Source of the DNA: Bacillota bacterium
Lineage (GTDB): Bacteria; Bacillota; Clostridia; Clostridiales; Clostridiaceae
NCBI GenBank assembly: GCA_017861315.1
Contig: JAGFXP010000015.1
Coordinates: 1-54,222, forward strand
Length of the DNA: 54,222 nt
Direction of reading: 5' to 3'
Shown piece by piece: positions 17,922 through 27,654 of this stretch. Position numbers and translations under genes: made by a program. Position 1 is the stretch's first letter. Each line of letters opens with the position of its first letter. A model generated the notes under the pieces. The model searched no databases and was not told the DNA's origin. It was given only the letters and a program-made list of their open reading frames with translations.

Positions 17922-18698
17922 ATGTCAACACTTTTGAACAAAACAAGAATGTTCAACAAAATTCTTCAGAAATCAGGAACGGAACCGGTGGATTTCGATG
18001 ACATCTGCACGCTAATGAGCGGAATACTGACATCAAATGTATACATTGTAAGCAGAAAGGGCAAAGTCCTTGGAAGCAGTGTATCAACTGGATATGAATG
18101 CGATATAATGAATCAGAGAGTATTCAAGGACATGAGATTCCCGGAAAGCTACAATGCAAAGCTGCTTAACATCACCGAGGCTGTGGCTAACCTTTCAAAC
18201 AAAAACATCTGCGTTATAGATGAAGTTTCAGAATGTCCGGTAAAAGACATGATGACCACAATAGTTCCTATCGTAGGCAACCGCGAAAGGCTTGGCACAC
18301 TGATAATCGCGAAATTGCACGATGATTTCACTGATGACGATCTTGTTCTCAGCGAGTACGGCTCAACTATAATCGGCCTTGAAATCCTGAGATCAAAACA
18401 TGATGAAATTGAAGATGAAGCCAGAAAGAAAGCTGTTGTGCAACTGGCTATCGGTACACTTTCATATTCAGAGCTTGAAGCTGTAGAGCATATATTCAAC
18501 GAGCTTGACGGATCAGAAGGACTTCTGGTTGCATCAAAGATCGCTGACAAGGTAGGCATAACCAGATCGGTTATCGTCAACGCTTTGAGAAAGTTCGAAA
18601 GCGCAGGAGTTATCGAATCAAGATCCCTTGGAATGAAGGGAACGCATATAAAAATACTGAACGACAAACTTCTTGACGAATTAAAAAAGATCAAATAG
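17922..18698 (+). CDS. codY: GTP- and branched-chain-amino-acid-sensing repressor CodY
   Basis: This 258-residue regulator begins [19 protein letters not shown] and has an N-terminal GAF domain (1-150) that senses isoleucine, leucine and valine. A C-terminal winged helix follows with [39 protein letters not shown] near 205-245, the diagnostic CodY recognition helix. It represses amino-acid, peptide and sporulation genes when nutrients are plentiful. Its presence restricts the host to the Firmicutes. GGAGG lies 10 bases before the ATG. It is monocistronic, flanked by its own promoter and terminator, without the xerC-hslVU genes that precede it in Bacillus. Confidence 0.98.
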   Translation: MSTLLNKTRMFNKILQKSGTEPVDFDDICTLMSGILTSNVYIVSRKGKVLGSSVSTGYECDIMNQRVFKDMRFPESYNAKLLNITEAVANLSNKNICVIDEVSECPVKDMMTTIVPIVGNRERLGTLIIAKLHDDFTDDDLVLSEYGSTIIGLEILRSKHDEIEDEARKKAVVQLAIGTLSYSELEAVEHIFNELDGSEGLLVASKIADKVGITRSVIVNALRKFESAGVIESRSLGMKGTHIKILNDKLLDELKKIK

Positions 18699-18699
18699 C

Positions 18700-18724
18700 A
18701 AAAGGTGCATCAGCACCTTTTTTT
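18700..18724 (+). terminator. Intrinsic terminator after codY
   Basis: AAAAGGTGC (18700-18708) and GCACCTTTT (18713-18721) pair perfectly around ATCA and run into seven T residues. Confidence 0.9.
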
Positions 18725-18760
18725 ATATGCCGATATTTTTGCATATAGCTCAAATATGTA

Positions 18761-18789
18761 TTGAACACAGCCCGTTACTGTGATATACT
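18761..18789 (+). promoter_or_regulatory. Vegetative promoter of rpsB-tsf
   Basis: TTGAAC at 18761-18766 and TATACT at 18784-18789 with a 17-base spacer. The predicted start near 18796 leaves a leader of about 100 bases before rpsB. Confidence 0.75.
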
Positions 18790-18828
18790 ATCAAAGGTAG
18801 AAAATACACACATCGAAAATGTTTGCAG

Positions 18829-18856
18829 ACAGGTGCCTTTCAAAAAGGTTGGCTGT
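18829..18856 (+). promoter_or_regulatory. Stem-loop in the rpsB leader, candidate S2 autoregulatory element
   Basis: ACAG (18829-18832) pairs with CTGT (18853-18856), and CCTTT (18836-18840) with AAAGG (18844-18848), leaving an asymmetric internal loop (GTG against TTGG). It has no T-run, so it is not a terminator. Ribosomal protein leaders with such folds often bind the encoded protein; that role is inferred here. Confidence 0.4.
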
Positions 18857-18897
18857 GATTAAAATCGGTGGAGGAAAAAACCAAGGAGGTAATATTA

Positions 18898-19599
18898 ATG
18901 GCAGTTATATCAATGAAACAATTACTTGAAGCAGGTGTACACTTTGGACATCAGACAAGAAGGTGGAACCCTAAGATGGCTCCATACATCTTTACTGAAA
19001 GAAACGGTATCTACATCATCGACTTGCAGAAGACAGTAAAGAAGGCTGACGAAGCTTACAACTTCATCAAATCAGTTTCAGAAGAAGGCAAGGATGTATT
19101 GTTCGTAGGAACTAAGAAGCAGGCTCAGGAAGCTATCGGTGAAGAAGCGGTAAGATGCGGAATGCACTTCGTTAACAACAGATGGTTGGGCGGAATGATG
19201 ACTAACTTCAAAACTATCAAGACTAGAATCAACAGACTAGAAGAATTAGACAAGATGGAAGAGGACGGAACATTTGATGTCCTTCCAAAGAAAGAAGTTA
19301 TCAAACTTAAGAACGAAAGAGAAAAGCTTGAAAACAACCTCGGCGGAATCAGAAGCATGAACGCTGACAATATAGGAGCATTATTCGTAGTAGATCCTAG
19401 AAAAGAAAAGAACGCTATTTCAGAAGCTAAGATTCTTGGAATACCAGTTGTGGCAATAGTTGATACAAACTGTGATCCGGATGAAGTTGACTATGTAATT
19501 CCTGGTAATGACGATGCTATAAGAGCCGTAAAACTTATCACTGGCAAGATGGCTGATGCTATAATCGAAGGAAGACAGGGCGAACAGTTAGCTGAATAA
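18898..19599 (+). CDS. rpsB: 30S ribosomal protein S2
   Basis: This 233-residue protein contains [32 protein letters not shown] and [29 protein letters not shown], all S2 signatures. The ATG at 18898 is chosen over an in-frame upstream ATG at 18868 because AAGGAGGTAA sits 7 bases before it and the protein then starts at the usual [13 protein letters not shown]. It binds the 30S platform late. It is the first gene of the classic rpsB-tsf unit, with the biased codons of highly expressed genes. Confidence 0.98.
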   Translation: MAVISMKQLLEAGVHFGHQTRRWNPKMAPYIFTERNGIYIIDLQKTVKKADEAYNFIKSVSEEGKDVLFVGTKKQAQEAIGEEAVRCGMHFVNNRWLGGMMTNFKTIKTRINRLEELDKMEEDGTFDVLPKKEVIKLKNEREKLENNLGGIRSMNADNIGALFVVDPRKEKNAISEAKILGIPVVAIVDTNCDPDEVDYVIPGNDDAIRAVKLITGKMADAIIEGRQGEQLAE

Positions 19600-19642
19600 T
19601 AGTTAGTAAATTGATAATATACGAATAATGGAGGAATTAATT

Positions 19643-20572
19643 ATGATAACTGCACAAATGGTTAAAGAACTTAGAGAAAGAACCGGAGCAGGCATGATGG
19701 ATTGCAAGAAAGCTTTGAATGAAACCCAGGGTGACATGGAAAAAGCTATCGAATATTTGAGAGAAAAGGGTCTTGCAGCTGCTGCTAAAAAAGCAGGCAG
19801 AGTTGCTTCTGAAGGATTGGTTAAAACTTACGTTTCAGAAGACAAGAAGGAAGCTGCAATAATCGAAGTAAACTGCGAGACAGACTTCGTTGCTGTAAAT
19901 GAAACTTTCATTGAATTCGCAGAGAATGTTGCTAAACAGGCTGCATCTTCAACAGCTGCCGATATCGATGCTTTCGTAGAGGAAGTATATGTAGCGGATC
20001 CTTCTGTTACAGTTAAGGAAGCTCTTACAAACATGATCGCAAAGCTTGGCGAAAACATGAATGTTAGAAGATTCAAGAGACTTACAGTTGAAAACGGAGT
20101 AATCGAAAGCTACGTCCACGGCGGCGGAAGAATCGGTGTTCTCGTTAAAGTTGAATGCGGCAAAGAAGACGAAGTACTCGCTGTTATCGCAAAGGATGTT
20201 GCTATGCAGGTTGCTGCAACAAATCCGTTATTCTTGAACAGAGATGCTGTAGACAACGATACTTTGGAAAAAGAAAAAGAAATCTACAGAGTACAGGCTT
20301 TGAATGAAGGCAAGCCGGAAGCCATAGTTGAAAAGATGACTATGGGCAGAATCCAGAAGTACTACAAGGAAAACTGCCTTGTAGAACAGGTTTGGGTTAA
20401 GGATGCCGATTACACTATAACAAAATATCTTCAGGAAAAATCAAAAGCAATCGGTTCTGAGATCGCAGTGACTGAATTCGTCAGATTCGAAAGAGGCGAA
20501 GGCATTGAGAAAAAGGAAGAGAATTTTGCTGAAGAAGTTCAGAAGCAAGCTCAGGCGCAGATGAAGAAATAA
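19643..20572 (+). CDS. tsf: Elongation factor Ts
   Basis: This 309-residue guanine-nucleotide exchange factor for EF-Tu has an N-terminal UBA-like domain with [20 protein letters not shown]. The two dimerisation/core subdomains carry VNCETDFVA and [10 protein letters not shown], the EF-Ts signatures. The ATG at 19643 is preferred over 19628 because GGAGG lies at 19630-19634, giving standard spacing. It follows rpsB closely and is ended by a strong terminator. Codons match those of rpsB. Confidence 0.97.
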   Translation: MITAQMVKELRERTGAGMMDCKKALNETQGDMEKAIEYLREKGLAAAAKKAGRVASEGLVKTYVSEDKKEAAIIEVNCETDFVAVNETFIEFAENVAKQAASSTAADIDAFVEEVYVADPSVTVKEALTNMIAKLGENMNVRRFKRLTVENGVIESYVHGGGRIGVLVKVECGKEDEVLAVIAKDVAMQVAATNPLFLNRDAVDNDTLEKEKEIYRVQALNEGKPEAIVEKMTMGRIQKYYKENCLVEQVWVKDADYTITKYLQEKSKAIGSEIAVTEFVRFERGEGIEKKEENFAEEVQKQAQAQMKK

Positions 20573-20574
20573 TT

Positions 20575-20605
20575 AAAAAGGGAACACTTCGTGTTCCTTT
20601 TTTTT
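20575..20605 (+). terminator. Intrinsic terminator after tsf
   Basis: GGAACAC (20581-20587) and GTGTTCC (20591-20597) pair around TTC, extended by A5/T5, followed by a run of eight T. Confidence 0.9.
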
Positions 20606-20654
20606 AGAGCAACAAATAAATTATTTTATGCATTTTATGCAAATGGAGGTATAA

Positions 20655-21383
<729 letters not shown>

Positions 21384-21401
21384 TAACGGAGGTATTTGAA
21401 T

Positions 21402-21959
21402 ATGATTAAAGACATTATTTCAACAGCAGATGAAAAGATGAATAAGACTATTGCTGTTCTAAAAAAAGAACTTTCTTCCATGAAAGCCGGTAGGGCTAAC
21501 CCTACAATGCTTGATCGTATTGAAGCAGAATATTATGGAACAATGACTCCGCTAAACCAGCTGGCAAACGTATCCGCACCAGAGCCAAGGGTGCTCATGA
21601 TACAGCCGTATGACAAGACTTCAATAAAGGCCATCGAGAAGGCTATCCAGATGTCAGATCTGGGAATAAACCCTTCAAACGACGGAATTGCAATAAGGCT
21701 TATCGTCCCTGAACTTACCGAAGAGACAAGAAGAAACCTTGTCAAGAATGTAAAAAAAGAAGGCGAGGAAGCAAAGATTGCAGTGCGTTCTATAAGAAGA
21801 GACTGCAACGACAAGATTAAGAACATGAAAAAAGAGCATGAGCTCCCTGAAGATGAAATCAAGAGAGCTGAAGAAGATATTCAGAAGAAAACGGACGCGC
21901 ATATAAAGGAAATCGACAAAATAGTTGAAGCCAAAGAAAAGGAAGTAATGTCCGTTTAG
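21402..21959 (+). CDS. frr: Ribosome recycling factor
   Basis: This 185-residue protein starts [17 protein letters not shown] and holds [31 protein letters not shown] and [21 protein letters not shown], the RRF consensus. With EF-G it splits post-termination ribosomes. The ATG at 21402 is chosen over a TTG at 21396 because GGAGG ends 9 bases upstream of it. The 18-base gap from pyrH shows co-transcription. A long hairpin begins over its stop codon. Confidence 0.97.
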   Translation: MIKDIISTADEKMNKTIAVLKKELSSMKAGRANPTMLDRIEAEYYGTMTPLNQLANVSAPEPRVLMIQPYDKTSIKAIEKAIQMSDLGINPSNDGIAIRLIVPELTEETRRNLVKNVKKEGEEAKIAVRSIRRDCNDKIKNMKKEHELPEDEIKRAEEDIQKKTDAHIKEIDKIVEAKEKEVMSV

Positions 21960-21995
21960 CAACGACAAACCTGCGATTTCGCAGGTTTTGTTGCT
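21958..21995 (+). terminator. Long hairpin overlapping the frr stop, probable weak terminator
   Basis: AGCAAC (21958-21963) pairs with GTTGCT (21990-21995), and AAACCTGCGA (21967-21976) with TCGCAGGTTT (21979-21988). There is a small asymmetric bulge. No T-run follows, so it may attenuate or protect the 3' end rather than terminate fully. Confidence 0.6.
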
Positions 21996-22031
21996 AGATA
22001 AAGATTAATTTGAAAGGTCGGGTGCCTTAAA

Positions 22032-22799
22032 TTGTTTAAGATTTTTCAAAGCAAGAATAAACCAGGTGTTATTCCTGAAGAGATTAAACTGGATTACCAG
22101 AGGATACCTAAGCATATAGCAATCATAATGGACGGGAACGGAAGATGGGCTAAGGAAAGAAACCTGCCTAGGACAATGGGCCACAAGGCTGGCGTTGAAA
22201 CAATCAGGCCGATTGTCAAGGAATGCAGCAGGCTCGGTGTAAAATGCCTTACACTATACGCGTTCTCCACAGAGAACTGGAAGAGGCCTCAGGATGAAGT
22301 CGAAGCGATTATGAACCTGCTTGTTCAATACCTTGCTAAGGAGTTCGATGAGCTGAACAAAAACAACGTTGTCATCAATTCCATAGGCGACATAGGAAAA
22401 CTTCCTGAACAGTGCCGGATCGAGCTCGGCAAGGCCTATGAGAAAACAAAAAATAACACAGGGCTTACGCTTAACCTGGCGCTCAATTATGGCGGAAGGG
22501 ATGAGCTTCTGCATGCATTCAAGGGAATAATCAAGGACATAAACGAAGGGAAAATAAGCGAATCCGAAGTGGATGAGCAGACGATCGCCGATCATCTGTT
22601 CACTGCGGGCATGCCTGACCCGGATATAATAATAAGGCCAAGCGGAGAGCTCAGGCTGAGCAATTTCCTCCTTTGGCAGTGCGCTTACTCAGAGTTCTGG
22701 TTTTCCGATATTAAATGGCCGGACTTCAAAACGGATGACCTTCATAGGGCAATATACGACTATCAGATGCGCGACAGAAGATTCGGCAAAGTAAAATAG
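22032..22799 (+). CDS. uppS: Isoprenyl transferase (undecaprenyl diphosphate synthase)
   Basis: This 255-residue cis-prenyltransferase adds isoprene units to make the C55 lipid carrier used for peptidoglycan. HIAIIMDGNGRWAKER near 30-45 holds the catalytic aspartate, and TLYAFSTENWKRP, NYGGRDEL and RPSGELRLSNFLLWQCAYSE complete the family motifs. It begins with TTG at 22032. The upstream AAAGGTCGGGTG is a moderate ribosome binding site. It sits with cdsA, dxr and ispG, so three steps of isoprenoid and lipid-carrier supply are grouped. Confidence 0.96.
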   Translation: MFKIFQSKNKPGVIPEEIKLDYQRIPKHIAIIMDGNGRWAKERNLPRTMGHKAGVETIRPIVKECSRLGVKCLTLYAFSTENWKRPQDEVEAIMNLLVQYLAKEFDELNKNNVVINSIGDIGKLPEQCRIELGKAYEKTKNNTGLTLNLALNYGGRDELLHAFKGIIKDINEGKISESEVDEQTIADHLFTAGMPDPDIIIRPSGELRLSNFLLWQCAYSEFWFSDIKWPDFKTDDLHRAIYDYQMRDRRFGKVK

Positions 22800-22820
22800 G
22801 CCGAAGATGGAGGTGAATTA

Positions 22821-23621
22821 ATGGACAAAAGATATTTAGGTGCTATAATCATATCACCTATAATCATATTCCTTTTTCTAGGCGGAATTTATCTGAAATT
22901 GTTTGTTCTGGCAGTATCGCTAATAGGTATGTACGAATTCTACAAGATCATGAAGGTGAAAGCCATAAACCCGATAAGCTACGCAGGTTACATCCTTTGC
23001 GTCATATATTACTTTACAATGGGTTCATACGAGGGTTTCAATTACGTTTTCTTTGCGCTCATCCTCTTCCTCATGATATTGTTCTGCATCCCGATATTCG
23101 ACACGAAATACAACTTCATCGACGTTGCGGTGACGATGCTGGGTTTCATGTACATAGCTGTTTTCTTCAGCTTCATTGTACTTGTCAGCTATAAGCAGTC
23201 CGGTTATTACTTCGTGTGGCTCATATTCATTTCCTCATGGATGTGCGACACGGCTGCATTCTATACAGGAAAGTTTTTCGGCAAAAGGAAGCTGTGCCCT
23301 AAGGTAAGCCCCAAGAAGACGGTCGAGGGTGCAATAGGCGGGCTGCTTGGAAGCGCGATTTCCTGCACGCTTTTCGGGCTTTTCGTCATATCCCGCGGTG
23401 TGACTGTTCCGCTGCTTCACTTTGCGGTTATCGGCGTGCTCTGCGGTGTACTGTCCCAGTTCGGAGACCTTACAGCATCGACCATAAAAAGGCATCTCGG
23501 AGTCAAAGATTACAGCAATCTTATTCCCGGACACGGCGGCATTCTGGACAGGTTCGACAGCATCCTGTTCTCCGCAGTGGTGGTATTCTACTACCTGACA
23601 TTCATCCTTAAAATACAGTGA
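22821..23621 (+). CDS. cdsA: Phosphatidate cytidylyltransferase
   Basis: This 266-residue multi-pass membrane enzyme makes CDP-diacylglycerol from phosphatidic acid and CTP. There are about seven hydrophobic segments. The C-terminal signature GDLTASTIKRHLGVKDYSNLIPGHGGILDRFDS (given here as the span near 215-250) has the key residues S, K, D, P, G, H, G and D. The product feeds PgsA, encoded at 43449. GGAGGTG precedes the ATG. A strong terminator lies downstream. Confidence 0.96.
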   Translation: MDKRYLGAIIISPIIIFLFLGGIYLKLFVLAVSLIGMYEFYKIMKVKAINPISYAGYILCVIYYFTMGSYEGFNYVFFALILFLMILFCIPIFDTKYNFIDVAVTMLGFMYIAVFFSFIVLVSYKQSGYYFVWLIFISSWMCDTAAFYTGKFFGKRKLCPKVSPKKTVEGAIGGLLGSAISCTLFGLFVISRGVTVPLLHFAVIGVLCGVLSQFGDLTASTIKRHLGVKDYSNLIPGHGGILDRFDSILFSAVVVFYYLTFILKIQ

Positions 23622-23653
23622 TAAAGGGGCCCGGGAAAGGGCTCCTTTATTTT
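23622..23653 (+). terminator. Intrinsic terminator after cdsA
   Basis: TAAAGGGGCCC (23622-23632) pairs with GGGCTCCTTTA (23639-23649), with one G-U, around GGGAAA, followed by TTTT. Confidence 0.8.
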
Positions 23654-23710
23654 AACCATTAAATGTGGTATATTTAATCTGTTACACAATTCAATTTGGA
23701 GAGCGATAAG

Positions 23711-24862
23711 ATGAAAAAAATATGTATATTAGGCGCAACGGGTTCAATAGGAACACAGACACTGGATGTTTTAAGGGAGCAGAAGGAGGATTTCTCACTT
23801 CACTCCGTATCCTCAAACAAAAATGCGGCTAAGACAATGGAAATAATCGATGAGTTCATGCCTTCTTTCGTCACAGTCATGGACGAAGCTGCTTACAGCG
23901 AAGTCAAGGATCATTGCAAAAGAAAAGGCTTCAAGACAGAAGTATTACGTGGCATGACAGGCCTGAACGCCATCGCCTCAATGCCGGAAGTTGACATGGT
24001 GGTCACCTCCGTTGTGGGCATGATAGGTCTCGAGCCTACGATGCATGCAATCAAGGCCGGCAAGGACATTGCCCTGGCAAACAAGGAAACCCTTGTGGTG
24101 GCAGGGGAGCTGGTGATGGGGGAGGCAAGGAAACACGGCGTAAAAATACTGCCGGTGGATTCCGAGCATGGCGCAATATTCCAGTGCCTGCAGGGCAATG
24201 AGAAGAGCGACGTCGCCAATCTGCTGCTCACAGCTTCAGGCGGGCCCTTCAGGGGGAAATGCAGGGAAGAGCTGCTGGATACGACTGTTGATGAAGCTCT
24301 CAGCCACCCTAACTGGAATATGGGAAAGAAGATATCCATAGATTCAGCTACGCTTATGAACAAAGGGCTGGAGGTCATAGAGGCGCACTGGCTGTTTGAC
24401 ATGCCTTATGACAATATTAATGTTATTGTGCATCCGCAGAGCATCATCCATTCGATGGTGGAGTATGTGGACGGCAGCATACTGGCCCAGCTAAGCAATC
24501 CTGACATGAGGCTTCCAATACAGTATGCGCTGAATTTCCCCGAAAGGAAGAAGTCGGTAATCAAAAAACTGGACTTCTTCGAGCTCCAGAGCCTGACATT
24601 TGAAAAACCGGACATGTCTACCTTCAGATGTCTCGAGCTGGCCTATGAGGCGGGAAAAGCCGGCGGAACAATGCCGGCGATCCTTAATGCCGCAAACGAG
24701 GCGGCTGTGGCGCTTTTCCTCAACAAGAAAATCAAGTTCCTTGATATTGGCAGGATAATCGAGGACTGCATGTCCAGGTTCACCGTTTCCAGGGAATTCA
24801 CCATCGAAGATGTCGTTTCCCTTGACAGGGAAGTAAAGAAGTATGTCTATAAAAAACATTAA
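23711..24862 (+). CDS. dxr: 1-deoxy-D-xylulose 5-phosphate reductoisomerase
   Basis: This 383-residue enzyme performs the second step of the MEP isoprenoid pathway using NADPH. It has the N-terminal Rossmann motif ILGATGSIGTQTLDV, AGKDIALANKETLVVAG near 110, the metal-site sequence LPVDSEHGAIFQ near 148, and SIDSATLMNKGLEVIEAHWLF near 210. The ATG at 23711 is chosen because the TTG at 23696 overlaps the GGAG Shine-Dalgarno. The MEP pathway enzyme IspG is encoded two genes downstream. Confidence 0.97.
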   Translation: MKKICILGATGSIGTQTLDVLREQKEDFSLHSVSSNKNAAKTMEIIDEFMPSFVTVMDEAAYSEVKDHCKRKGFKTEVLRGMTGLNAIASMPEVDMVVTSVVGMIGLEPTMHAIKAGKDIALANKETLVVAGELVMGEARKHGVKILPVDSEHGAIFQCLQGNEKSDVANLLLTASGGPFRGKCREELLDTTVDEALSHPNWNMGKKISIDSATLMNKGLEVIEAHWLFDMPYDNINVIVHPQSIIHSMVEYVDGSILAQLSNPDMRLPIQYALNFPERKKSVIKKLDFFELQSLTFEKPDMSTFRCLELAYEAGKAGGTMPAILNAANEAAVALFLNKKIKFLDIGRIIEDCMSRFTVSREFTIEDVVSLDREVKKYVYKKH

Positions 24863-24882
24863 TCGGTAAGGGAGTGGTCTTA

Positions 24883-25902
24883 TTGTATATCGTATATGCG
24901 ATACTGGCTTTCAGTATCCTGATAATAATCCACGAGTTAGGCCATTTCGCAATGGCAAAGCTTAACAATGTTAAGGTAGAGGAATTCGCACTGGGCATGG
25001 GCCCTAAAATTCTGGCTGTACAGGGCAAGGAAACCAAATACATGATAAAAGCTTTTCCTATAGGCGGCTATGTCAAGATGCTCGGCGAGCAGGAAGAGTC
25101 CGAAAACCCTGATGATCCGAGAGCTTTCAGCAACAAAAGCTCGCTGCAGAAGCTCAGCATAATCATAGCCGGGCCTATCATGAACCTGGTCCTGGGCATA
25201 CTGCTCTTTGCAGTGATAGCCTCCAATAAAGGATATGCTGCGCCGATAATCTCCAGCCTTGTGCAGGACCAGCCCGCACAGGCTGCAGGGCTGCAGGCGG
25301 GAGACGAGCTGCTTGAAGTGGACGGATCCAAGATCCTCACATGGGAGGATTTCGTAACAAAAATATACACCTCAAAGGGCAAGCCTCTTGAGGTGACATA
25401 TTCAAGAAACAATGAAGTCAGCACTGTATACATGACTCCGGTCATGGACCCTGAGCTGAACAGGTATATAGTGGGCATATATCCGTCAACGGTAACAAGC
25501 CCGAGTCTTCTTCAGTCTGTAAGGTATGGATTCGTTGAAACCTGGTCGCTCACAAAGCAGACCTTCGGCTTCCTGGGAACCCTCGTTACGGGCAAAGCAT
25601 CCATGAATGATTTCGGAGGGCCGGTTACAATAATCAAATACACGGGAGAGGCAGCAAAAGCCGGAATACTGGTGCTGACAAACTTCGCAGCATATATCAG
25701 CGTCCAGCTGGCCATCTTCAACATCATACCTTTCCCTGCCCTGGACGGAGGATTCATCATCCTTTACCTGTTTGAAATAATTACAGGCAAGAAGGTGGAT
25801 GAGAAAAAGGTAGGCCTTATAAACTACATCGGATTCGCCCTCCTGATTGCGATGATGATTCTTGTCACGATTAAGGACATCCTATACCCAATCAATCTGT
25901 AA
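24883..25902 (+). CDS. rseP: Site-2 protease family metalloprotease RseP/RasP
   Basis: This 339-residue intramembrane zinc protease has HELGH at residues 17-21 in the first membrane segment and the second metal motif in NIIPFPALDGG near 285. A central PDZ domain has DQPAQAAGLQAGDELLEVDG. It cleaves anti-sigma factors and leftover signal peptides in the membrane. A TTG start at 24883 is proposed: the GTG at 24874 sits inside the AAGGGAG ribosome binding site. It sits between dxr and ispG, the usual place in Firmicutes. Confidence 0.94.
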   Translation: MYIVYAILAFSILIIIHELGHFAMAKLNNVKVEEFALGMGPKILAVQGKETKYMIKAFPIGGYVKMLGEQEESENPDDPRAFSNKSSLQKLSIIIAGPIMNLVLGILLFAVIASNKGYAAPIISSLVQDQPAQAAGLQAGDELLEVDGSKILTWEDFVTKIYTSKGKPLEVTYSRNNEVSTVYMTPVMDPELNRYIVGIYPSTVTSPSLLQSVRYGFVETWSLTKQTFGFLGTLVTGKASMNDFGGPVTIIKYTGEAAKAGILVLTNFAAYISVQLAIFNIIPFPALDGGFIILYLFEIITGKKVDEKKVGLINYIGFALLIAMMILVTIKDILYPINL

Positions 25903-25917
25903 CGGGAGATGAATGAA

Positions 25918-26967
25918 TTGAACAGGAAATCAACTAAGAAAATTAAGATCGGGGATATATTCGTGGGCGGCGACGCCCCGATTTCCGTACAGTCAATGAC
26001 GAATACAGATACGAGGGATATAAACGCTACAGCAGGGCAGATAAAATCCCTTGAGGCTGCGGGCTGCGACATAGTCAGATGCGCGGTTCCGGACATGGAC
26101 GCCTGCGATGCGCTGAAATATATAACGAAGCTTGTAAGCATACCTGTGGTCGCCGACATCCACTTTGACTACAGGCTGGCTATGTCAGCCATAGACAACG
26201 GCATATCAGCCCTCAGGATAAATCCCGGGAACATAGGGAGCAGGGCGAAGGTCAAGGAACTGGCCGAAAAGGCAAAGAGCAACGGCATCCCTATCAGGAT
26301 AGGCGTCAACTCAGGAAGCCTGAGCAAGGATCTTCTGAAGAAATACGGCAGAGTATGCCCGGAAGCGCTTGTAGAAAGCGCCCTGGAGCACGTTGAAATC
26401 CTGGAAAGCGTGAATTTCAGCGACATAGTCATATCCATAAAATCCTCCAATGTTCTCCAGATGATCGAAAGCTACAGGATTATCTCGGAAAAAACAGGGT
26501 ACCCTCTTCATCTGGGTGTAACCGAAGCCGGCACGCCTTGGAGGGGAACCATAAAATCCAGCATCGGGATAGGAACGCTCCTCTGCGAGGGGATAGGCGA
26601 TACGATAAGGGTATCCCTGACAGGGGACCCGGTAGAGGAGATCAGGACAGGGAAAGAGATCCTGAAAGCTATCGGCTATCTTGAAGAAGGTATCGAGTTC
26701 ATCTCGTGCCCAACCTGCGGAAGGACACAGATAGGGCTGATAGGCATAGCCGAGGAGGTTGAAAAGAGACTTGCGAACTGCAAAAAGCATATCAAAGTGG
26801 CAATCATGGGCTGCGTGGTAAATGGCCCGGGAGAGGCCAGGGAAGCAGACATAGGAATTGCCGGCGGCTGCGGCGAGGGTCTCATATTCAAAAAAGGCGA
26901 GATAATCAGGAAAGTCAAGGAAGAAAACCTTGTAGACGAACTTGTCAAAGAAATCGAAAATTTGTAA
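25918..26967 (+). CDS. ispG: 4-hydroxy-3-methylbut-2-enyl diphosphate synthase IspG
   Basis: This 349-residue iron-sulfur enzyme converts MEcPP to HMBPP in the MEP pathway. The TIM-barrel domain has VQSMTNTDTRD, PVVADIHFDYRLA and ALRINPGNIG. The C-terminal part supplies cluster cysteines in SCPTCGRTQ near 262 and MGCVVNGPGEA. The TTG at 25918 is preferred over the ATG at 25909, because GGGAG (25904-25908) directly abuts that ATG but is 9 bases from the TTG. It ends the uppS-to-ispG series; rimP downstream has its own promoter. Confidence 0.95.
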   Translation: MNRKSTKKIKIGDIFVGGDAPISVQSMTNTDTRDINATAGQIKSLEAAGCDIVRCAVPDMDACDALKYITKLVSIPVVADIHFDYRLAMSAIDNGISALRINPGNIGSRAKVKELAEKAKSNGIPIRIGVNSGSLSKDLLKKYGRVCPEALVESALEHVEILESVNFSDIVISIKSSNVLQMIESYRIISEKTGYPLHLGVTEAGTPWRGTIKSSIGIGTLLCEGIGDTIRVSLTGDPVEEIRTGKEILKAIGYLEEGIEFISCPTCGRTQIGLIGIAEEVEKRLANCKKHIKVAIMGCVVNGPGEAREADIGIAGGCGEGLIFKKGEIIRKVKEENLVDELVKEIENL

Positions 26968-27005
26968 TTGCGTCCGTATTCATCATTTGCCTTGCAAAAT
27001 ATTAC

Positions 27006-27034
27006 TTGTATTTATTATGCTGGTATGCTAAAAT
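27006..27034 (+). promoter_or_regulatory. Promoter of the rimP-nusA-infB operon
   Basis: TTGTAT at 27006-27011 and TAAAAT at 27029-27034 with a 17-base spacer. The bases TGC before TAAAAT form an extended -10. The start near 27041 leaves a leader of about 115 bases containing two hairpins. Confidence 0.7.
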
Positions 27035-27064
27035 TAAACTGTTAAGCGAATGATATTTTGAACT

Positions 27065-27122
27065 AGAGAGTGGGTTTTACCCGCTCTTTCTATTTTTAGA
27101 CGCAGCTATTTGTTGCGTTTTT
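27065..27122 (+). terminator. Tandem terminator-like hairpins in the rimP-nusA leader
   Basis: Hairpin one: AGAGTGGGT (27067-27075) with ACCCGCTCT (27079-27087), then CTATTTTT. Hairpin two: ACGCAGC (27100-27106) with GTTGCGT (27112-27118), then five T. Both lie after the promoter and before the first gene, so they read as attenuators. In B. subtilis NusA is known to repress its own operon through leader termination; the same logic is inferred here. Confidence 0.7.
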
Positions 27123-27155
27123 CACTATTCAAAATTTTAAATAAGGAGGCATAGC

Positions 27156-27617
27156 ATGAATAAAGACCTTTTGATTAAGAAATTGATGGAGACAATAGAG
27201 CCAATAGTTGCGGGACTAAACTATGAATTGTATCACATGGAATACATCAAAGAAGCCGGCGAGTATTACTTGAGAATATATATTGATTCAGAAAACGGCA
27301 TTTCCTTTGAAGACTGCGAAAAAGTAAGCAGAAGGATAAGCGAAGCGCTGGATGCAAGCGATCCCATAGAGGAAGCATACTACCTTGAGGTATCATCACC
27401 CGGGATTGAGAGAGGGCTCTATACAGACAAGCATTTTGAGAGATACACCGGATCAGACGTCAATGTTAAGCTGAACAAGCTGTTCGAAGGCAAAAAAGCC
27501 TTCAAAGGAAAGCTTGTGCGGTTCGATGCAGAAAGCATAACTTTTCAAACTGAAGAGGCTGAGGTATCGATTCCGAGAGACAACGTAAAAAGCATAAATA
27601 TCAGTTTTAAATTTTAA
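27156..27617 (+). CDS. rimP: Ribosome maturation factor RimP
   Basis: This 153-residue 30S assembly factor has LRIYIDSENGISFEDCEKVSR near 50 and YYLEVSSPGIERGL near 82, the RimP consensus, with a C-terminal Sm-like beta barrel. It is the first gene of the nusA operon, as in most bacteria. AAGGAGGC precedes the ATG by 8 bases. Expression depends on passage through the two leader hairpins. Confidence 0.96.
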   Translation: MNKDLLIKKLMETIEPIVAGLNYELYHMEYIKEAGEYYLRIYIDSENGISFEDCEKVSRRISEALDASDPIEEAYYLEVSSPGIERGLYTDKHFERYTGSDVNVKLNKLFEGKKAFKGKLVRFDAESITFQTEEAEVSIPRDNVKSINISFKF

Positions 27618-27654
27618 ATATCATTTTGGCACGGATTAAGGAGGAAAGTATTTA

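Noticed and set aside
20623..20640. Direct repeat of ATTTTATGC (two copies) before pyrH
   Set aside because: Only two 9-base AT-rich copies, no link to a promoter or known element; probably chance.
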